In this document: piece after piece, positions 21,275-24,681 of the stretch
Position numbering within the stretch: position 1 is the stretch's first letter
Layout of the letters: every line of letters starts with the position of its first letter
DNA from: Candidatus Collierbacteria bacterium GW2011_GWB1_44_6
Lineage (GTDB): Bacteria; Patescibacteriota; Microgenomatia; UBA1400; MFAQ01
Direction of reading: 5' to 3'
NCBI GenBank assembly: GCA_000998025.1
Contig: LCJG01000008.1
Coordinates: 1-24,681 of the forward strand
Length of the DNA: 24,681 nucleotides
Notes under the pieces: model-generated
What the model saw: only the letters and a program-made list of their open reading frames with translations
What the model was told of the DNA's origin: nothing
The model's database searches: none
Program-made: the position numbers and the translations under genes

Positions 21275-22969
21275 TTAACCAAAGGTGAAAGCAAATATTT
21301 GTGTTCCTTCAGCATCGAAATCTAAACGAAGAAGATGTCTGCCAGGGATCCCCCTCAGGTCAATCAATTCGTAAAGACGAGAGGTATCAAAGATAATCTG
21401 GCCGTCTTTCACATCTTTACCGGAAATATTTTCGTCTACCGGCACTCCGTCCAAACTAATCGTGACCTTATCTGCTGGGCTTTTTGGAGTTATTACCAAA
21501 AATACTTTATTGGCAAAGAAATTAATTTCCAGACTGGAGTTTTGGACGCTTTCACTGTATTCAGGAGCGAAGCTCCATTCCCCTTCATAGGCAAAGTTGT
21601 TTTCGGCAATGCTTGCCGGCAGGGTGTAGTCTTGTACTCCAAGAATTGCCCTCTCCCGTGAGGCAAAGCCTGACATGCGAGTATGCCCCAGGTATGTTTC
21701 TGGTGTCAAGCGGATGCGGGGAGTTTCTTCTGAAATGGTGAGCATGCCAGACTGCATAGACAAGCCTGTTTCGGCCAGAAGTGACTGGATGGCCATTTCT
21801 GTCTCCTCATATTTACCCTCTCCAAAATGGGAGTAGCGCAAGCGCCCATCTTTGTCTATTAAATATTTGGCTGGCCAGTAGATGTTATTGAAATTGTTCC
21901 AGGTTGAGTAGCTATTGTCTTGAGCAACGGGATAATTGATACCAAACATTTTGATGGCGTTTTGAACGTTTTCGGTTTTTTTCTCAAATTCAAATTCGGG
22001 AGTATGAACTCCTACGACGACAAGACCTTGATCTTTGTATTTTTCATACCATCCAGTCACAAATGGTAATGTCCGTATGCAGTTGATACAGGTATAGGTC
22101 CAAAAATCCACCAGAACCACCTTTCCCTTTAAAGATTGAATGGAAAGAGTGGGGCTGTTTAACCATTGGCTGATTCCCAAAAACTCCGGCGCTTTGCCCC
22201 GGTCCGGCAAGAATGAGGGTCTTCCGCTTATTCGACTAAGTTGTTCTTGAACTTGGTTGGACTGTTCGAGTTTGTAGAGAAAGTTGCTGTATGAGGGAAA
22301 GAGGTCGAGTAATTTTGCCTGAATGACTTTGTCATAGTTGGTATAGATCAGAAGAGCGGTGATTATCATGATTATCCCTAAAGCTCTTTGAATGGAGTGA
22401 GTATAGGGAGATAATACGCGACTCTTGGTGAGGACCCTACTACCAGTTGACGCGAAGATAAACAAAGGTATTCCCGTTCCCAACATATACATCAACGTGA
22501 CCAGGATAATTTGCGAATTCACGGCGCGGGTGGCGGACAGAGCCGCGATGGTCGCTAGAATTGGCCCTGCGCAGGGAGACCAGACGATACCCAGGGCAAA
22601 TCCAGTGGCCAATGCACCAACAAATCCCTCACCTTTGCCAAAGCTAGACCCGAGACGACCGGAAAGACGGGAAGCGGCTCCCTCCAAGATAGCACCAAGA
22701 CTAGGAATAATTAAGGTTAGTCCGAAAAAACCGATAACTAAGACGGCGAGAAGCCTCAATCCATTTGGGTCGAAACCAAACGCCCTGACCAGGTAAGAGA
22801 GACTGAGGGTAAAAACTGAAAAGCTGGTAAGGATACCGATAGTAATCCCAAGTGGTTTCTGCTTGCCACCTGTTGATGAAGAAAGAACAATGGGGAGGAT
22901 CGGCCAGATACAGGGCGCGAAAATAGTTAGTAGGCCAGAGACAAACGCAACAAGTAATAAAACTAACAT
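21275..22969 (-). CDS. dipZ: DipZ-type thiol-redox protein: CcdA + thioredoxin + C-terminal domain
   Basis: Carries reducing power across the membrane to extracytoplasmic proteins. Domain order in the 564 residues: CcdA-like membrane part with about six helices (1-210), redox Cys20 in APCIWP and Cys133 in SPCAGP; a thioredoxin/TlpA-like domain (about 255-400) with the active site C294-I-N-C297 in TYTCINCIRT; and a C-terminal beta domain (about 430-564), typical of DipZ fusions. A linker of about 45 residues connects membrane and thioredoxin parts. It is first in the unit with the sugar dehydrogenase and DUF1861-like genes. Its -10 (TATACT) lies seven bases before the ATG and diverges from that of the Nudix regulator. 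Confidence 0.88.
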   Translation of the reverse strand: MLVLLLVAFVSGLLTIFAPCIWPILPIVLSSSTGGKQKPLGITIGILTSFSVFTLSLSYLVRAFGFDPNGLRLLAVLVIGFFGLTLIIPSLGAILEGAASRLSGRLGSSFGKGEGFVGALATGFALGIVWSPCAGPILATIAALSATRAVNSQIILVTLMYMLGTGIPLFIFASTGSRVLTKSRVLSPYTHSIQRALGIIMIITALLIYTNYDKVIQAKLLDLFPSYSNFLYKLEQSNQVQEQLSRISGRPSFLPDRGKAPEFLGISQWLNSPTLSIQSLKGKVVLVDFWTYTCINCIRTLPFVTGWYEKYKDQGLVVVGVHTPEFEFEKKTENVQNAIKMFGINYPVAQDNSYSTWNNFNNIYWPAKYLIDKDGRLRYSHFGEGKYEETEMAIQSLLAETGLSMQSGMLTISEETPRIRLTPETYLGHTRMSGFASRERAILGVQDYTLPASIAENNFAYEGEWSFAPEYSESVQNSSLEINFFANKVFLVITPKSPADKVTISLDGVPVDENISGKDVKDGQIIFDTSRLYELIDLRGIPGRHLLRLDFDAEGTQIFAFTFG

Positions 22970-22976
22970 AATAGTT

Positions 22977-23015
22977 AGTATAAATCAAAATCAAATAGTT
23001 TTCTTCGTGTATAAT
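22977..23015. promoter_or_regulatory. Divergent promoters of dipZ and the NrtR-like gene
   Basis: Only 52 bases separate the two start codons. TATACT (22977-22982, minus) serves dipZ, seven bases from its ATG; TATAAT (23010-23015, plus) serves the Nudix gene, exactly six bases from its ATG. GTGT/ACAC around 23007-23021 resembles a partial version of the pncB repeat. Both -35 sites are weak. Confidence 0.6.
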
Positions 23016-23021
23016 GGACAC

Positions 23022-23696
23022 ATGCTTAAAGGGTATGATGCCTCAAAATACGACCGGCCGTCGGTAGCTGTGGATGTGTTGTTGTTTACGATTGAAGCGG
23101 GTGAGCTTAAGATCCTGCTTGTCCAAAGGAATGAAGAACCCTTTAAAGGCCGCTGGTCACTCCCTGGCGGTTTCGTAAAAGCTGATGAATCTCTTGACCG
23201 AGCGGCGATACGGGAATTGGGAGAGGAAAGCGGTGTAGAGAATATATATTTAGAGCAGCTCTACACTTTTGGAGACCCAAAAAGAGACCCGAGAACTCGT
23301 GTGATCTCCGTGACCTATATGGCCCTTGGTGCCAAAACTGATTGGGGTTTAAAAGCGTCCGGAGATGTATCGGCCGCTAAATTTTTCTCAGTTGACAATC
23401 TACCAAAACTCGCCTTTGACCATCAGCAAATATTTCATTACGGCCTGGAAAGGCTCCGCAGTAAACTTGGGTATACAAACATAGCTTTTGGGTTGCTTCC
23501 CGAGCAATTTACCTTGACAGACCTACAAAAAGTATATGAAATTATTCTCAATAAACAACTCGACAAGCGAAATTTTAGAAAAAAAATTCTTACAACCGAC
23601 TTACTCCGATCCTTAGGAAAGAAGTCATCCGGAGGAGCCCATCGACCGGCAGAACTCTATAGGTTTAAGAAAAAAGAAATCGTTTATACAGATTGA
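23022..23696 (+). CDS. Nudix-family regulator, NrtR-like
   Basis: A 224-residue protein with two parts. Residues about 8-140 are a Nudix domain with an intact box (GFVKADE, then RELGEESGV), so it should still bind and may hydrolyse ADP-ribose or a related compound. Residues about 150-224 are a winged helix (FTLTDLQKVYEIIL...HRPAELYRF), the NrtR arrangement. NrtR proteins repress NAD synthesis and salvage genes and release DNA on binding ADP-ribose. I start at 23022 because a perfect TATAAT stands six bases upstream, predicting a leaderless transcript; the longer frame runs into dipZ. A pncB gene with an inverted repeat over its promoter lies in this window. Confidence 0.85.
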   Translation: MLKGYDASKYDRPSVAVDVLLFTIEAGELKILLVQRNEEPFKGRWSLPGGFVKADESLDRAAIRELGEESGVENIYLEQLYTFGDPKRDPRTRVISVTYMALGAKTDWGLKASGDVSAAKFFSVDNLPKLAFDHQQIFHYGLERLRSKLGYTNIAFGLLPEQFTLTDLQKVYEIILNKQLDKRNFRKKILTTDLLRSLGKKSSGGAHRPAELYRFKKKEIVYTD

Positions 23697-23752
23697 GATT
23701 TTGAGGTATACTCTGAGAGCAAGACGATCTTTTATATTCCAACGGAGGAAGA

Positions 23753-24064
23753 ATGAAGAACTGGAAAACCGTAGTTAAATGGTTTCTAATGCTAAGTTTT
23801 ATTACCTGGATTGTATCAGGACTTATTGTCACCTTTGCTCCTTTTTTCGCGATGTGCTTTGGTCTGGCAATTGCGGCCTGCCAAACTGGTAGTCCCTGGT
23901 TTATACTGGTTGCACAGTGGATACCGTCTCTCTTACTGGTTATCTTCACTTCACCAATTTGGATAGATTACCTCAATTTGAAGCACGAACAGAAAGAACG
24001 CAGGAAAGCCGAGAACGAAAGACTCGATAAGGAAGAAGCAGATGAGGAAAACGTCAGCAAGTAA
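23753..24064 (+). CDS. Small membrane protein with charged C-terminal helix
   Basis: I do not recognise this 103-residue protein. It has two membrane helices (about 9-35 and 48-71), with two cysteines (C35 and C43) in or next to the loop, and then a strongly charged helix (about 74-103, KHEQKERRKAENERLDKEEADEE), likely cytosolic coiled coil. GGAGGAAG stands just before the ATG, and a clear terminator follows, so it is an independent SD-led unit. A TATACT at 23707-23712 could be the -10 of a leader of about 35 bases. Confidence 0.72.
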   Translation: MKNWKTVVKWFLMLSFITWIVSGLIVTFAPFFAMCFGLAIAACQTGSPWFILVAQWIPSLLLVIFTSPIWIDYLNLKHEQKERRKAENERLDKEEADEENVSK

Positions 24065-24076
24065 CTGTATGCAAAT

Positions 24077-24100
24077 CCCCGACTAACATCGGGGTTTTTT
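24077..24100 (+). terminator. Intrinsic terminator of the small membrane protein gene
   Basis: CCCCGA (24077-24082) pairs with TCGGGG (24089-24094) around a six-base loop, then six T. It begins 12 bases after the stop codon; the convergent L19 stop lies just beyond. Confidence 0.92.
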
Positions 24101-24104
24101 ATGG

Positions 24105-24632
24105 TTAGCGGACAAAGACTTTTTCCTTGCGAACAATTTTTTTAGGACCTTTCTTGACCTTTTTAACCTTAACCACTTCAGCTTTTGGAGCGTTCTTAAC
24201 TTTAGCGGTTTCAGGTCTGACTCTTTCTTCTTTTCCATTTTCGGGTTTTTCCGAGAAGGCGGATTCTACAGGAACTTCGATGGCGGCTTTCATACCTTTT
24301 TTGACGAAGACGTCCTTAACTTTAGTGGCTTTTTTACCGAGAAGGCTTCTAAGGAAGTAGAGTTTGGCTCTACGAACCTTACCCTTTTTGACGATTTCAA
24401 TACCGGTGATAGATGGGGTACCAATGGGGAGAATTTTTTCAACCCCCACGCCTCCAGCTGCAATTTTTCGGACGATAAAGTTTTTACCTTCTCCTGTGCC
24501 GCGAATAGCGATAACGATACCTTGGAACACTTGTGTTCTGGACTTTTCACCTTCTTTGACGGCCAAAGAGACTTTGATGGTATCCCCAACGCCGAACTTG
24601 ATTTTGTCTTGCCATGTGATTTGATTTGCCAT
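24105..24632 (-). CDS. rplS: Ribosomal protein L19 with extended basic tail
   Basis: A large-subunit protein at the 30S-50S interface. Residues 1-112 are the conserved L19 fold: FGVGDTIKV, VFQGIVIAIRG, FIVRKIAAGGVGVEKILPI and GKVRRAKLYFLR. L19 is usually about 115 residues; this one is 175 because of a tail (about 113-175) rich in Lys/Val/Glu (VVKVKKVKKGPKK) that is probably disordered and RNA-binding. I start at 24632 (ATG); an in-frame GTG lies two codons upstream at 24638. An extended -10 (TGG-TAAAAT) stands eight bases before the ATG, so the leader is nearly absent. Confidence 0.93.
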   Translation of the reverse strand: MANQITWQDKIKFGVGDTIKVSLAVKEGEKSRTQVFQGIVIAIRGTGEGKNFIVRKIAAGGVGVEKILPIGTPSITGIEIVKKGKVRRAKLYFLRSLLGKKATKVKDVFVKKGMKAAIEVPVESAFSEKPENGKEERVRPETAKVKNAPKAEVVKVKKVKKGPKKIVRKEKVFVR

Positions 24633-24640
24633 AGGCACTT

Positions 24641-24649
24641 ATTTTACCA
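24641..24649 (-). promoter_or_regulatory. Extended -10 promoter of rplS
   Basis: TGG-TAAAAT on the minus strand; the hexamer (24641-24646) lies eight bases before the ATG. Just upstream, 24647-24679 can fold (CCAG/CTGG around GTGG/CCAC). No SD is visible. Confidence 0.5.
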
Positions 24650-24681
24650 GCCGTGGAGGGTTTTTTCCACCTGTCTGGCCA

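Noticed and set aside
1..24681. CRISPR array or insertion sequence
   Set aside because: I saw no regularly spaced direct repeats, no transposase and no terminal inverted repeats with target duplications.

Overview
The window looks like a piece of a Patescibacteria (Candidate Phyla Radiation) chromosome, possibly from the Microgenomates side. This is inferred from gene content, not from a marker-gene tree. The clues are compact single-copy housekeeping genes (ruvA, ruvB, ruvC, a short holA, an L19 with a long basic tail), many small membrane or lipoprotein genes of unknown function, the YggT cluster with a tiny Gly/Ala-rich peptide, and no biosynthetic operons. Most genes lie on the minus strand.

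Layout. 1-129: hairpins and the pncB terminator. 130-5100 (-): nicotinate phosphoribosyltransferase, a P2-type cation ATPase and a DEAD-box-family RNA helicase with a structured leader. 5222-5658 (-): a solitary hypothetical gene with its own RBS and terminator. 5767-10008: ruvC, ruvA-ruvB, a secreted glycosidase-like protein and a short holA (all -), with a small membrane protein (+) between ruvA and ruvC. 10069-10367 (+): tRNA-Lys and tRNA-Glu flanking a strongly folded spacer. 10620-11901 (-): a hypothetical gene and a protein made of six tandem zinc ribbons. 11973-12551: a gene-free stretch with palindromes. 12552-14719 (-): unknown protein, YggT, a 42-aa peptide, a ribbon-helix-helix regulator with a textbook autoregulatory promoter, a Nudix hydrolase and a LapA-like protein. 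15037-17183: a restriction-modification cassette. 17275-19045 (-): HD-domain protein and lipoprotein. 19104-22969 (-): DipZ-type thiol-redox protein, PQQ-type sugar dehydrogenase and a DUF1861-like beta-propeller. 23022-24064 (+): NrtR-like Nudix regulator and a small membrane protein. 24105-24632 (-): ribosomal protein L19.

The most striking system is the cassette at 15037-17183. A small ApaLI-like restriction endonuclease (+) is convergent, with overlapping stop codons, to a single 528-residue protein (-). That protein joins a complete LexA repressor (HTH, Ala-Gly cleavage site, Ser/Lys dyad) to a beta-class DNA methyltransferase (DPPYN, then DPFMGSGTT). This suggests an R-M system whose methyltransferase carries its own damage-sensitive transcriptional control.

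Two further signals run through the window. First, eight starts lie exactly six bases after a -10 hexamer, so their transcripts should be leaderless, while a separate set of genes has strong GGAGG sites. Second, an inverted repeat covers the pncB promoter, and an NrtR-like gene, whose family is known to regulate NAD genes, lies in the same window.
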